In this document: piece by piece, positions 33,337 through 42,421 of the stretch | Layout of the letters: every line of letters begins with the position of its first letter | Position numbering within the stretch: the stretch's first letter is position 1 | DNA from: Chlorobaculum limnaeum | Lineage (GTDB): Bacteria; Bacteroidota; Chlorobiia; Chlorobiales; Chlorobiaceae | Length of the DNA stretch: 64,000 nucleotides | Assembly (NCBI RefSeq): GCF_001747405.1 | Contig: NZ_CP017305.1 | Span: 2,374,001-2,438,000 of the forward strand | Direction of reading: 5' to 3' | The notes under the pieces: generated by a model | What the model was told of the DNA's origin: nothing | Databases searched by the model: none | Seen by the model: only the letters and a program-made list of their open reading frames with translations | Translations under genes and position numbers: made by a program

Positions 33337-34002
33337 TCAGGCCACCTCTCCCCGGGTCTGCTCATGAACAAGCCAGGCGACCATATCTTCGATGGCCAGC
33401 ACAGGAAAGCCATGCAAATGCGAAAACTCGATAGCCTCTCCAAGAGTGGCCATCGTCCCGTCGGGGTTGGTCAGCTCACAGAGTACCCCGCAAGGCTTCA
33501 GGCCGGCAAGCCGCATAAGGTCTACGGTCGCCTCCGTATGGCCTGGGCGCTCCAGAACTCCGCCCGGACGAGCCCTCAGGGGAAAAATGTGGCCGGGACA
33601 GCGAAGATCGGCAGAGCAGGCCTGATCGGCCACGGCGGCAAGAACCGTGCGAACGCGATCGGCGGCGGAGACGCCGGTCGTCACCCCTTCGGCAGCTTCG
33701 ATAGAAACCGTGAAGGCGGTCTGAAAACCGCTGGTATTTTGCTCAACCATCATCGGCAGCTCAAGGGAGCGCACCTTTTCCTCCGTCATGCAGAGGCAGA
33801 CGATGCCGCTGCACTCCCGGATGAGAAGCGCCATCTGCGAAACGGTAAGAGATTGTGCGGGAAAGATGAGATCAACCTCGTTTTCACGGTCGAAGGCATC
33901 GGCCACCAGAACTCCCTTTCCCTGCCGGAGAGCGTCGAGACCTTTTCTCACCCGTTCGAACGGATCGCTTGAAATGCTTTTAAGTAACTGATTCATGGAC
34001 AT
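33337..34002 (-). CDS. ribB: 3,4-dihydroxy-2-butanone-4-phosphate synthase
   Basis: Makes the four-carbon precursor of riboflavin from ribulose 5-phosphate. The 221-residue protein is a monofunctional RibB without a GTP cyclohydrolase II domain. Signatures are [17 protein letters not shown] (acidic metal-binding loop), [14 protein letters not shown] and [17 protein letters not shown]. Either of two ATGs (34002 or 33996) could be used. An FMN riboswitch lies directly upstream, so flavin levels should repress it. ribH, a later enzyme of the pathway, is at 48.4 kb with no visible riboswitch. Confidence 0.95.
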   Translation of the reverse strand: MSMNQLLKSISSDPFERVRKGLDALRQGKGVLVADAFDRENEVDLIFPAQSLTVSQMALLIRECSGIVCLCMTEEKVRSLELPMMVEQNTSGFQTAFTVSIEAAEGVTTGVSAADRVRTVLAAVADQACSADLRCPGHIFPLRARPGGVLERPGHTEATVDLMRLAGLKPCGVLCELTNPDGTMATLGEAIEFSHLHGFPVLAIEDMVAWLVHEQTRGEVA

Positions 34003-34057
34003 TTACGGATTGTCAGTTGAAAAAACATGAATCAGGGCTGCTGAAACGCAGTCGCGC
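34003..34057 (-). promoter_or_regulatory. Expression platform between FMN riboswitch and ribB
   Basis: Short leader between the aptamer and the ribB start. I see no strong T-run hairpin, so control may act at the ribosome-binding site rather than by attenuation; this is inference. Confidence 0.35.
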
Positions 34058-34208
34058 CTCTATCCTCTTTCATCCGGACTGTAACCGTCGGCTTTGGCAT
34101 TTCACCAAATCTGCTGACCCTCCGGCATAAGCGAAGGCGCTCGCGGGCTCACCGGTTCATGACCGGAATACCGCCGGTGGGGAGTTTCACCCCGCCCTGA
34201 GAATTCGC
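34058..34208 (-). promoter_or_regulatory. FMN riboswitch (RFN element)
   Basis: Read on the minus strand, the conserved blocks appear in order: TCAGGGCGGGGTGAAACTCC, CCACCGGCGGTA, GAGCCCGCGAG, TGGTGAAATGCC, and GACGGTTACAGTCCGGATGA followed by AAGAGGA. These are the defining P1-P6 segments of the RFN aptamer. It sits about 60 bases upstream of ribB and should shut the gene down when FMN is bound. Confidence 0.95.
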
Positions 34209-34414
34209 TTCGGAGAAAACCCCGAAGCAGCGGCAAGATAGCAACGAATTCAAACGCGCCAAAACCTGCGAAGCGCCTCCGGAAAAAGAGATGAACTTTT
34301 TAACCCCGCGGCGGCTTTAGTTGCATGTCGATCGGCCTCATGGACGGAGCACCGGTCGGCAAGAAACCGAATTTCCTGTATCAAAAAACGTAAACAATTC
34401 AAGGAGATAGACTT
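34209..34414. other. Spacer holding the ribB and rubredoxin promoters
   Basis: No gene is seen. A good ribosome-binding site (AAGGAG) precedes the rubredoxin start at 34415. I cannot assign promoter elements with confidence. Confidence 0.4.
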
Positions 34415-34576
34415 ATGCAGAAATGGGTATGCGTGCCTTGCGGCTATGAATACGATCCGGCAGACGGCGATCCCGAAAGCGGCATCGAGCCGGGAACGGC
34501 TTTCGAAGATCTTCCGGACGACTGGGTCTGCCCCGTCTGCGGCGTGGACAAGTCATTTTTCGAACCGGTTTCCTGA
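34415..34576 (+). CDS. Rubredoxin
   Basis: A 53-residue electron carrier with one Fe(Cys)4 centre. The two ligand pairs are [11 protein letters not shown] and [15 protein letters not shown], both canonical. The ribosome-binding site AAGGAG stands nine bases before the ATG. Chlorobi encode several rubredoxins; likely partners include oxygen-reducing and pyruvate-oxidising systems, but nothing here names the partner. The next gene (mtgA) is convergent, with a hairpin AGCCCGGCA / TGCCGGGCT at about 34599-34627 that overlaps the mtgA end. Confidence 0.96.
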   Translation: MQKWVCVPCGYEYDPADGDPESGIEPGTAFEDLPDDWVCPVCGVDKSFFEPVS

Positions 34577-34598
34577 TCGCGTAATGCCTCTTGACTCC

Positions 34599-34627
34599 AG
34601 CCCGGCATTCGCTCAGTTGCCGGGCTG
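34599..34627. terminator. Stem-loop between convergent rubredoxin and mtgA genes
   Basis: AGCCCGGCA at about 34599 pairs with the TGCCGGGCT ending near 34627. It includes the last codons of mtgA and lacks a T-run, so it is a possible bidirectional terminator only. Confidence 0.45.
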
Positions 34628-35485
34628 AGTGTTTTCGGAAGTTTCTTCAGGCGCTGGCTCCGGGGAGGAGTCATGCTTGAGGCTGTCGGGAAGCGATGCT
34701 TCTTGGATGAGGTTTTCCGGAACCCCGACCACGACCGAATCCGGCGGCTGGGCGACCGGCGTATCCGGAGCTGTCATCACTTCGCGGTAGTCCGGCACCA
34801 CCAGACCCCGCCGCAGCATGATGGCGTAAATATGCTTTGCGCGGGCTCTCACAAAACCCGACGAGCCGGTTGGCTTGTACAGAACCGGGTTCGGCAGAGC
34901 CGCCGCGAGCCGGGCCGACTGGCTGGCCGTCAGTTGCGATGCCCTCACGCCGTAATAGTGCCGGGCCGCCTGGTCGATACCGAAAATCCCGTCTCCCCAC
35001 TCGGCCACGTTGACGTACAGTTCGAGAATCCGGCGCTTCGAGAGCATCTGCTCGATCCGCCAGGTCAGAATCGCCTCCTTCATCTTTCTCAGCGGATTTT
35101 TCGATGGCGACAGGAACAGATTCTTGGCGAGCTGCTGGCTGATGGTGCTGGCTCCGAACTTGAATTCACCCGCCTCGATATTCTTTTCGATCGCCCCCTC
35201 GATGGCCTTGAAATCGAACCCCTCGTGATGCCAGAAGTTGTTATCCTCCGAAATGAGCACCGCCTTGACCAGAGATGGCGACACCTTCCTCAGCGGAACC
35301 CAGCGCTGTTTGATGGTTTTGTCGCGTCCTTCACTTCGCCACTCAGCCTCGCGATACTCCATGAAGGCAGTTTTGCCGGGATTGGTATGCGCCAGCCTCG
35401 AAATATCGGGGATAAAAAAATATCTGCCCACATCGACAACGATAAAGAGCAGAATAAGCAGAACGGCGTTTCTGAGCAATTTCAT
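34613..35485 (-). CDS. mtgA: Monofunctional peptidoglycan glycosyltransferase
   Basis: A GT51 enzyme that polymerises lipid II into glycan strands, without a transpeptidase domain. An N-terminal membrane anchor (LLRNAVLLILLFIVVDVGRYF) precedes the catalytic motifs SEDNNFWHHEGFD (motif 1, with the catalytic Glu), GASTISQQLAKNLFLS (motif 2), RKMKEAILTWRIEQMLSKRRILELYVN (motifs 3-4) and ARLAAALPNP. About 290 residues from the ATG at 35485 (MKLLRN). The last 40 residues are a Pro/Glu/Ser-rich tail not expected in the family, probably disordered in the periplasm. Confidence 0.93.
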   Translation of the reverse strand: MKLLRNAVLLILLFIVVDVGRYFFIPDISRLAHTNPGKTAFMEYREAEWRSEGRDKTIKQRWVPLRKVSPSLVKAVLISEDNNFWHHEGFDFKAIEGAIEKNIEAGEFKFGASTISQQLAKNLFLSPSKNPLRKMKEAILTWRIEQMLSKRRILELYVNVAEWGDGIFGIDQAARHYYGVRASQLTASQSARLAAALPNPVLYKPTGSSGFVRARAKHIYAIMLRRGLVVPDYREVMTAPDTPVAQPPDSVVVGVPENLIQEASLPDSLKHDSSPEPAPEETSENTQPGN

Positions 35486-35670
35486 GAGGGTATCAGCGAT
35501 TCCGGTTGACAAGTTGCCTGTTCCCCGAAACATACGGTTTTATGGGCGCGGAAAAAACGGCTCTCGCCCTGAATGGGTGCCGGTGCCGGTTTTTCCTTTT
35601 TTTAACTAACTTTAAACGGGTTGACGGATAACCGTTGACCACATTTGAAACCCATGATCATCTACGAGCC

Positions 35671-36117
35671 ATGAAGCACTCAAACAGAATTCCCGCCATT
35701 ACTCTTGCCATCGGTATTGGCGTACTCGCATCCGGAACCTTTCCGGCAAAAGCTTCGGCGGCTGTGGACGGCAAGGCCGTCTTCGACAAGAGTTGCAGCG
35801 TCTGCCACTCGGTCGCCCCACCGCCAAAATCCGCCCCGCCCATTCTGCCCATCGCCGCCCGCTACCACCAGCGCTTCCCGTCACGCGCCGAAGGCATCAA
35901 ATACATGGCTGACTTCATCAAGTCACCCACCAAAGAGAAGGTGCTTGCCGACCCGCAGGCGATCAGCCGTTTCGGCCTCATGCCGCCGATACCGCTCAGC
36001 CCCGCTGAGCTGAACGCCGTGGCCGCGTGGGTGTGGGATCAGTACACCGGCGGAAGCTGGGGGCCAGGCCGGGGACAGGGTCGAGGCGCAGGACAGGGTG
36101 ACTGCAACCCACAGTAG
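35671..36117 (+). CDS. Small periplasmic c-type cytochrome
   Basis: A 148-residue mono-heme class I cytochrome c. A signal peptide (MKHSNRIPAITLAIGIGVLASG...) probably ends near AKASA-AVDG. The heme motif is CSVCHSV, and the likely axial Met is in FGLMPPIPLSP. The C-terminus has a Gly/Arg/Gln-rich tail (GPGRGQGRGAGQGD), which is unusual. The ATG at 35671 gives a proper signal peptide; the frame is open upstream to 35635. Possible electron donor in sulfur oxidation or to the reaction centre, by analogy only. A strong terminator follows. Confidence 0.88.
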   Translation: MKHSNRIPAITLAIGIGVLASGTFPAKASAAVDGKAVFDKSCSVCHSVAPPPKSAPPILPIAARYHQRFPSRAEGIKYMADFIKSPTKEKVLADPQAISRFGLMPPIPLSPAELNAVAAWVWDQYTGGSWGPGRGQGRGAGQGDCNPQ

Positions 36118-36142
36118 ACTTTGCCGTCAAGATTAGGTCATA

Positions 36143-36177
36143 AAAAAAGCAGCAGGGGTGAGCCTTGCTGCTTTTTT
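36143..36177 (+). terminator. Intrinsic terminator after the cytochrome c gene
   Basis: A 12-bp stem AAAAAAGCAGCA (36143-36154) / TGCTGCTTTTTT (36166-36177) with T-runs on both strands. Confidence 0.9.
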
Positions 36178-36211
36178 CCCGTCTGAACGGCCTCGTATGA
36201 GTGGTGAGGAG

Positions 36212-36284
36212 TACCCTTGGGCAGACTCGAACTGCCGACCAACAGTTTAGGAAACTGCTGCTCTATCCACTGAGCTACAAGGGT
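36212..36284 (-). tRNA. tRNA-Arg (anticodon CCU)
   Basis: Minus-strand cloverleaf of 73 bases. The acceptor ACCCTTG pairs with CAAGGGT, with A as discriminator. The D stem is GCTC/GAGC. The anticodon stem GCAGT/ACTGT encloses loop TTCCTAA with anticodon CCT. The T arm is GGCAG-TTCGAGT-CTGCC. It reads AGG codons. CCA is not encoded. Confidence 0.95.
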
Positions 36285-36386
36285 ATGTTTGCTCTGGCCG
36301 GAAATGTACAAACTTATTTTTCAGGAAACAAGCTGAAAAAGCGGCGGAAAACCTGCGAGAGCGCGCTGGGTGGACTTCTTCTTCCC

Positions 36387-38261
36387 CTACGACCTCCCGA
36401 ACATGCGGTCGAGCTCGCCGAGCGAAAGCCTTATGATCACCGGGCGTCCGTGCGGGCAGACGTAGGGCATCCGGGTGGCGAAGAGGCGGTCGATCAGCCC
36501 CCTCATCTCCTCGACGCCGAGCTTCTGGCCGGTCATGATAGCGTTGCGGCAGGAGTACGATTTGGCGAGGTTGTCACGCTTTTCGAGCTTCAGCCGCGAG
36601 GCGTTCTCCTGGTACTCGGCGATCATGTCCTGCAAGATCGTCGCCTCCGCGCCGTCGCGCACATCGGGCGGAACCCCCTCGATCATGACGCTCATGCCGC
36701 CGAACGGACGGATGTTGAAACCGAGCCGGTACAGCTCATCGCCGATCTCCTCGTAAACCTCGTACTGCCAGGGCTTGAGGTCGATCTTCTGCGGAAAAAG
36801 CAACTGCTGCGAGTTCGGCGCGGCCTCGTTCATCACATCGATAGCGCGTTCATAGAGCACCCGCTCGTGAGCCACGTGCTGGTCGATGATCATCAGCCCC
36901 GTCTTGATCTGGCAGATGATGTACTTGTTGTGCAACTGCCAGATTTTCGGCTCCTTGTCCGGCGCGACCGGATTCTGCTCGTCGTCGATGGCGGAGTGAT
37001 CGGCGGACGGGGTCAGCAGCGACTCCTGCACCATCGGGGCCGGGCTGCTTTCAGCAGCGGCTGGCGACATTTGAGAGGATTCGAAAAGCGGATGCGGGGC
37101 GGATGCGGATGAGCTGAAAGCTCCCTCCCGGTAGTTTTTGTAGAGATCGCCGGTCGTCGAGGCTTTTCCAGAAAAAGTGGAGTACGAAAGCTTCCGCGAC
37201 GGTGCGTCCGGCAAGACAACCTCGCCGGAAACGGCAGGTGCGGAAGGCTGCCCGACTGACGCTTCGGGCGAAAAATCGTGCATCTGCACGGCGCGCTTGA
37301 CCACCGGATAGACCATGCTCCGGATGCTTTTTTCATCCTCGAACCGCACTTCGAGCTTGGCCGGATGGACGTTCACATCCACCAGCGAGGGATCGAGGCC
37401 GAGAAAGAGCAGCGCGAAGGGCGACTGCCGCTCTTCGAGCAGCTCTCCGTACGCCTGCTGCACAGCCTGCACGAGCATCCGGTTCTGGATGAGGCGGCGG
37501 TTGATGAAAAAGTACTGGTCATATTTCTGGCGCACCATCATGCCCGGCTTGCCGAGGTAGCCGCCGATGGTCATGAAGTCGTTCTCCTCGATCACCTCGA
37601 TCAGGCTCTCGCCGAACCCCTCGCCATAAAAGTGGCTCAGTCGCTCGCGCACATCCGGCGTGCGGAAGTGGAACAGCTCCTCGTCATCGTTCACCATGCG
37701 CCACTCGATCTCGGGATAGGAGAGCACGAACGCCTTGACCGTTTCGTGGATATGCTTGAACTCGGTGGCGTTGGATTTGAGGAACTTGCGCCGGGCGGGC
37801 ACGTTGAAAAAGAGATTTCGGACAGCGATGGAAGTTCCGGTTTCGCACTGCGCGGGCTGCGGAGTTTCGATGACGCCGCCGTCACTCCTGAGCAGTGTGC
37901 CGAGCTGGTCAGCCTCGCGGCGGGTCTTCAGCTCGAAGTGCGAGACCGACGAGATGCTCGCCAGGGCCTCCCCGCGAAAGCCGAGCGTCCTGAGCGATTC
38001 GAGATCGTCAACGCCCGCGATCTTGCTGGTGGCGAAGCGCTCCACGCTGAGCAAAACGTCGTCGCTCTCCATGCCGCAGCCGTTGTCGATGATCTGGATG
38101 AGCTGGCGACCGGCATCCTTGATGATAACGGTGATGCGGCTCGCGCCGGAGTCGATGGCGTTTTCGATCAGCTCCTTGACCGCCGAGGCCGGGCGCTGCA
38201 CCACCTCGCCAGCGGAGATTTTGTTGGCAACTATATCAGGAAGTCTTGCAATTGATGCCAT
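36387..38261 (-). CDS. mutL: DNA mismatch repair protein MutL
   Basis: A 624-residue MutL homologue that links MutS to downstream repair steps. The N-terminal GHKL ATPase shows ELIENAIDSGA, DNGCGM and TLGFRGEALASISSV. The C-terminal dimerisation domain carries DQHVAHERVLYE, close to the DQHA(x)2E(x)4E endonuclease motif with Val for Ala, and a C-terminal CPHGRPVII. This implies an endonuclease-type MutL, as in bacteria without MutH. A low-complexity Ser/Pro linker spans about residues 345-425. cinA ends 116 bases upstream. Confidence 0.96.
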   Translation of the reverse strand: MASIARLPDIVANKISAGEVVQRPASAVKELIENAIDSGASRITVIIKDAGRQLIQIIDNGCGMESDDVLLSVERFATSKIAGVDDLESLRTLGFRGEALASISSVSHFELKTRREADQLGTLLRSDGGVIETPQPAQCETGTSIAVRNLFFNVPARRKFLKSNATEFKHIHETVKAFVLSYPEIEWRMVNDDEELFHFRTPDVRERLSHFYGEGFGESLIEVIEENDFMTIGGYLGKPGMMVRQKYDQYFFINRRLIQNRMLVQAVQQAYGELLEERQSPFALLFLGLDPSLVDVNVHPAKLEVRFEDEKSIRSMVYPVVKRAVQMHDFSPEASVGQPSAPAVSGEVVLPDAPSRKLSYSTFSGKASTTGDLYKNYREGAFSSSASAPHPLFESSQMSPAAAESSPAPMVQESLLTPSADHSAIDDEQNPVAPDKEPKIWQLHNKYIICQIKTGLMIIDQHVAHERVLYERAIDVMNEAAPNSQQLLFPQKIDLKPWQYEVYEEIGDELYRLGFNIRPFGGMSVMIEGVPPDVRDGAEATILQDMIAEYQENASRLKLEKRDNLAKSYSCRNAIMTGQKLGVEEMRGLIDRLFATRMPYVCPHGRPVIIRLSLGELDRMFGRS

Positions 38262-38377
38262 AAAATGAACACGCGGTTTTCAGTGGATTCTGTTTCGTGC
38301 GGGCCGTTCCCGGCTCACATGGACCATCCAGCAAAGTTACACATTCCTGATGCGGTTGAAAGCATTGCTGAAAAATA

Positions 38378-39649
38378 TCAGGACTCCATCTCTTTCAACC
38401 GCTCAAGCAGCCCCCGAAGCGCGGCTTCGCTGAAGCGGAGCTTGTTCTGATGCCGGTCGCCATACATGGTGAAGCGACTCGCCTCGACCAGCACCGAGCC
38501 GTCAGGCGATTTCGAGGCGACGCCAACGCAGAGCGTGCCGACCGGCTTATCCGGCGATCCGCCGCCCGGCCCGGCGATGCCGGTGGTGGCCACGGCGATC
38601 TGTGCGCCGCTGTTCAGCAGGCAGCCTCTCGCCATCTCTGTGGCGACCTGCTCGCTGACCGCGCCGTGCGCTTCGATGGTCGCCGGATCGACGCCGAGCA
38701 GCCGAACTTTCGCCTGGTTGCTGTAGGTGACCAAACCTTCGAGAAAGCAGCCGGACGAACCGGCCACATCGGTCAAGCGGCTCCCCACCAGCCCGCCGGT
38801 GCACGACTCGGCGACGGCCACCGTGAGTCCCCTTTCGAGCAATGTGCGAACGACCACCTCTTCGAGCGTCACCTCCGAGGTCGCGTAGACAAAATGACCC
38901 GCTTTCGCCACGATGGCCTCGACCACGCGGTGGTTCTCAGCATCGACCTCCTCGCGTTGAGCACCCGACGTGCTCACCATGAGGCTGACGCCGGTGGTGT
39001 GAGGCAGGTAGGCGAGGGTCGTACCGGAGGGCAGGTTCTCCTCGATCCCGGCGATCATCTCCGCCAGCAGCGTTTCGCCGATGCCGAGCGTCATGACCGG
39101 GGTATGGCGGATGAAGGCTCCGGAAAGCGGCGCGAAGAAGGGAATGACCGTCAGCCGCATCATCGCCTCCATCTCGGCGGGAACGCCGGGCATCAGCACG
39201 AGGTGGCGTCCCGCAAACTGCGGGGCGCACTCGATGATCATGCCGGGAGCCGTGCCCTTCGTGTTGGGAATCGCGACCGAACCTTCGATCACCATCGCCT
39301 GATCATTCATCGAGTCGGGCATCTGGCGATTGCGCCGCCGGAAATAGTCGGCGAGGCGCTCGAACGACGGTTCGTCGATCACGAGGCCGCGCTTGAGCAG
39401 CTCCCGCACCGCGTCGCGCGTCCGATCGTCGTTGGTCGGGCCGAGGCCGCCGGTCACGAGCACCGCTTCGGCGTCGGAAAGAGCAGAGACGACCGTATCG
39501 CGAATCGCCTGCGGATCGTCCGAGCAAGCGACGATGCGCGTGACGGCAATGCCGATATTGCCCAGCTCGCAGGCGATGAAGGGGGCGTTGGTGTTGACCC
39601 GGTGCCCCTTGAGCAGCTCGTCGCCGATGGATATGATGATCGCTTTCAT
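38378..39649 (-). CDS. cinA: CinA-like competence/damage-inducible protein (NMN amidase domain)
   Basis: A two-domain protein of 423 residues. The N-terminal molybdopterin-binding-like domain (residues 1-170, [16 protein letters not shown] and [19 protein letters not shown]) has ADP-ribose pyrophosphatase activity in homologues. The C-terminal CinA domain (about 265-420, [20 protein letters not shown] and [18 protein letters not shown]) is a nicotinamide-mononucleotide deamidase, so it acts in NAD salvage. It begins nine bases after the thrA stop and is probably co-transcribed with it. Confidence 0.94.
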   Translation of the reverse strand: MKAIIISIGDELLKGHRVNTNAPFIACELGNIGIAVTRIVACSDDPQAIRDTVVSALSDAEAVLVTGGLGPTNDDRTRDAVRELLKRGLVIDEPSFERLADYFRRRNRQMPDSMNDQAMVIEGSVAIPNTKGTAPGMIIECAPQFAGRHLVLMPGVPAEMEAMMRLTVIPFFAPLSGAFIRHTPVMTLGIGETLLAEMIAGIEENLPSGTTLAYLPHTTGVSLMVSTSGAQREEVDAENHRVVEAIVAKAGHFVYATSEVTLEEVVVRTLLERGLTVAVAESCTGGLVGSRLTDVAGSSGCFLEGLVTYSNQAKVRLLGVDPATIEAHGAVSEQVATEMARGCLLNSGAQIAVATTGIAGPGGGSPDKPVGTLCVGVASKSPDGSVLVEASRFTMYGDRHQNKLRFSEAALRGLLERLKEMES

Positions 39650-39658
39650 GTCAGCAGC

Positions 39659-42115
39659 TCAGACCAGATAGCTCGCGATGCGGAGAATATCGGCGAAAAC
39701 GCCGCCCGCCGTCACTTCGCCGCCCGCTCCCGGCCCCTTGACCACAAGCGGCGTTTTGAGGTAACGCTCCGTCGTGAAGACCACGAGATTCTCGGTACCG
39801 TTCAGCCCGGCCACCGGACTTTCGAGCGGCACGCGCTTCAGCCCGACCTTCGCCTTGCCATCCCGAAGTTCGCCGGTGTAGGCGATGGTCATCCCCTCGC
39901 TGGCGGCGCTCGCCATCTCCTCGACGTACCACTCGTCGATTGACGACAAGCCGTCGAGGAATTCGGCGGGCGTCATCTCGCCGCGTAGCGCTTCGGGCAC
40001 GAGGCTCTGGCACTCGACGTCGGCATATTCGAGCTGGTAGCCAAGCTCCCTGCCGAGGATGAGCAGCTTCCGGGCGAAATCGGCCCCGGAGAGATCGTCG
40101 CGCGGATCAGGTTCGGTGTAGCCGGCCTCCTTGGCCTTGCGGACGATTTCGCTGAAGCGCCCGCCCTTGCGCAGTTCGTTGAAGATAAAGCTCAGTGTGC
40201 CCGACAAAACGCCCTCGATGCAGACGATCTTGTCGCCGCTGTTCTTGAGGTCGTTGAGCGTGTTGATGACCGGCAGACCCGCGCCGACGTTGGTTTCGTA
40301 GAGGAACTTCGCGTTGCTGGAGCGCAGCGCCTCCATGATCTTGCGGTACAGCTCCCATGCGCCGGCCATGCCAAGCTTGTTGGCCGTGGCGACGGATATG
40401 TTGGCGCGGAGCAGCTCGGGATAGCTCTCTGCCACCAGCCTGCTCGCCGTGCAGTCAACCACGATGGTGTTGTGCAGGTTCCGCTCCTGAATCAGGCGGA
40501 TGTAGTGGCCGATCCCCTCGTGCGACTCGCGCGGCTTCAGTGAATCGTGCCAGTGCTCCAGATCGATGCCCGCGGGATCGATACACATCGAGCGGGTGTT
40601 GGCGAGGCCCGCGACCACCACGTCGAGCGCCATCTCTTGCTGCAAGGTGGCGCGATGCTGCCGGATCTGGCTGATGAGGCTCTTGGCGATGGTACCGGTG
40701 CCTGCGATGAAGACATGCACTTTGCGCATCGACAGGAAAAAGGATTCGTGGATGCAGTTGAGCGCCTTGTCTTCGTCAGAGTTGTCGATGACCAGCGAGA
40801 TGTTCATCTCGTTGGCCCCCTGCGCAACGGCGATCACATTGACGCCATTCTTGCCGAGCGTTTCGAAAAGCTGCGCCGACACGCCCGGATGGCCAGACAT
40901 CTTGTTGCCCACCACGGCCACCATCGCCAGATTGCGCCGGACGCTGACTGGATCGATCCGGCGCTCCTCGATCTCGCGCACGAACTCCTCTTCGAGAACT
41001 TTTTTGGCCATCGATGCCTGTCCGGGCGCAATGGCCAGGCTGATCGACTGTTCAGACGAGGCCTGCGAAATGAAAATGATGTTGATGGCGTGGCGCGCCA
41101 GGCAGGTGAAGAGCCGCGACGCCGTGCCCGGCACGCCCGCCATGCCGCTGCCGGAAAGGCTCAGGAGCACCACATGGTTGATCGAAGTCAGGCCGGTCAC
41201 CCTCCCCGGCCGCCCCTCAACGCTTGCCGCCTCGCTTCCGATTTTCGTGCCTGGAGCGCCGGGATTGAAGGCGTTCCTGATGCGCAACGGAATCCCTGCC
41301 TTCATCACCGGCTGCACGGCGAGAGGATGTAGAACCTTCGCTCCGGCGTGCGACAGCTCCATCGCTTCGGCGTAGCTGATCTCCGGAATGACCCGCGCAT
41401 CGGGCACGCGCTTGGGATCGGCGCTGTAGAAGCCATCGACATCGCTCCATATCCACACCTCTTCGGCGTGGAGCGCCGCGCCGAGAATCGTTGCCGTGAA
41501 ATCGGATCCGCCACGCCCGAGGTTGGTCACGCTCCCATCCGGAGCGGAAGCGATGAAGCCGGTCACCACCGGCAGAGGCTCGAAGCTGCCGAAGCACTCG
41601 TGAATCAGCTTGCCCGTCGCGAGGCGATCCACCTTGGCAAAGCAGTGATTGTCGTCGGTGACGATCAGTTGACGGGCATCGACGCATTCAGAGGGCGTGC
41701 CCGAAACATGCAGGTAGCGGCTCACGATCCGGCACGACAGCCGCTCACCATAACTCAGCACGAGAGCGAGACTCTTGCCGGAAAGCTCACGAAGCAGGAA
41801 CACGCCATGCAGCACATCGTTCAGCTCGGCCATCGTCTCGTCGAGCCAAAGCATCTCCGACGACGAATCGCTACCAAACAGTTCGTGGACGATCCCGTTA
41901 TGCAGGGAGGTGATGGCGTCGAGCTTTTCGCGATACGACGCATCCCCTTTTCCGGCCAGCGCCGCAGTTTCGGCAAGCATGTCGGTCACCTTGCCAATCG
42001 CCGAAACCACGACGACCAGTGGGGTACGGCTCAACTCCTGCCTTATGATACCGGCCACATTGCCGATCTTTGCCGCCGAACCAATCGACGAACCCCCGAA
42101 CTTGAATACCCTCAT
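39659..42115 (-). CDS. thrA: Bifunctional aspartokinase / homoserine dehydrogenase I
   Basis: An 818-residue fusion catalysing the first and third steps of the aspartate pathway to threonine and methionine. Aspartokinase: KFGGSSIGSAAKIGNVA at the N-terminus and GRGGSDFTATILGAAL near residue 210. Two ACT regulatory segments follow (about 310-455). Homoserine dehydrogenase begins near residue 465 (VFIAGTGTIAKSL) and contains EGVLSGTLSFIFNEL and EPDPRDDLSGADFARKLLILGRE. The ATG at 42115 (MRVFKFGGSS) is chosen; a TTG six bases upstream is also in frame. thrB and thrC lie on the other side of atpAG, on the opposite strand. Confidence 0.96.
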   Translation of the reverse strand: MRVFKFGGSSIGSAAKIGNVAGIIRQELSRTPLVVVVSAIGKVTDMLAETAALAGKGDASYREKLDAITSLHNGIVHELFGSDSSSEMLWLDETMAELNDVLHGVFLLRELSGKSLALVLSYGERLSCRIVSRYLHVSGTPSECVDARQLIVTDDNHCFAKVDRLATGKLIHECFGSFEPLPVVTGFIASAPDGSVTNLGRGGSDFTATILGAALHAEEVWIWSDVDGFYSADPKRVPDARVIPEISYAEAMELSHAGAKVLHPLAVQPVMKAGIPLRIRNAFNPGAPGTKIGSEAASVEGRPGRVTGLTSINHVVLLSLSGSGMAGVPGTASRLFTCLARHAINIIFISQASSEQSISLAIAPGQASMAKKVLEEEFVREIEERRIDPVSVRRNLAMVAVVGNKMSGHPGVSAQLFETLGKNGVNVIAVAQGANEMNISLVIDNSDEDKALNCIHESFFLSMRKVHVFIAGTGTIAKSLISQIRQHRATLQQEMALDVVVAGLANTRSMCIDPAGIDLEHWHDSLKPRESHEGIGHYIRLIQERNLHNTIVVDCTASRLVAESYPELLRANISVATANKLGMAGAWELYRKIMEALRSSNAKFLYETNVGAGLPVINTLNDLKNSGDKIVCIEGVLSGTLSFIFNELRKGGRFSEIVRKAKEAGYTEPDPRDDLSGADFARKLLILGRELGYQLEYADVECQSLVPEALRGEMTPAEFLDGLSSIDEWYVEEMASAASEGMTIAYTGELRDGKAKVGLKRVPLESPVAGLNGTENLVVFTTERYLKTPLVVKGPGAGGEVTAGGVFADILRIASYLV

Positions 42116-42251
42116 CTTCAACCTTGCTGCGTTACCGTAATGAAATGACTCCCTAATTTCTCACGACCGGGTGAATAATACAAACCGGAAAAACACTCTT
42201 TTTGTGAGTTTGGTGTAAACCGGGAAGGCTGGTGAGTCACCAAAGCTTCGG

Positions 42252-42355
42252 GAACTGGGACTTTTGAGACCTCTGGGACACATGGGACAAGCACCCATTT
42301 TGTTCATGTATTCTTCCCATAAGTCCCACAAGTCCCAGTCGTCCCATTCTTCTCC
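42252..42355. repeat. Inverted pair of degenerate 9-bp tandem arrays (TGGGACnnn)
   Basis: On the plus strand GGGAC, GAGAC, GGGAC, GGGAC begin at 42257, 42266, 42275 and 42284, an exact 9-base step. The complement, TCCCA, begins at 42315, 42324, 42333 and 42342, again every 9 bases, with a further degenerate unit near 42351. The two arms face each other, and ACTGGGACTT (42254-42263) is answered by AAGTCCCAGT (42330-42339). Confidence 0.8.
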
Positions 42356-42357
42356 CC

Positions 42358-42397
42358 CCAAAAAACACAGAAAGCGCCTGGTTCGAGGCGCTTTCTG
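42358..42397 (-). terminator. Intrinsic terminator of atpA-atpG
   Basis: A 12-bp stem CAGAAAGCGCCT (42368-42379) / AGGCGCTTTCTG (42386-42397) with a 6-base loop. On the minus strand it is followed by TGTTTTTT. Confidence 0.88.
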
Positions 42398-42421
42398 ACA
42401 AAATGGCTTTTGCTACCGCAG

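Larger units (their letters stand above)
42116..42421. other. Spacer between atpG and thrA with a 9-base periodic array
   Basis: No gene is seen. The spacer holds the atpG terminator at 42358-42397 and an inverted pair of 9-base periodic arrays at 42252-42355 (listed separately). The rest, next to thrA, should hold the thrA promoter, but I see no clear elements. Confidence 0.6.

Noticed and set aside
42252-42355. CRISPR array
   Set aside because: The repeat unit is 9 bases with 3-4 variable bases. There are no spacers of 30 bases or more and no cas genes in the window.
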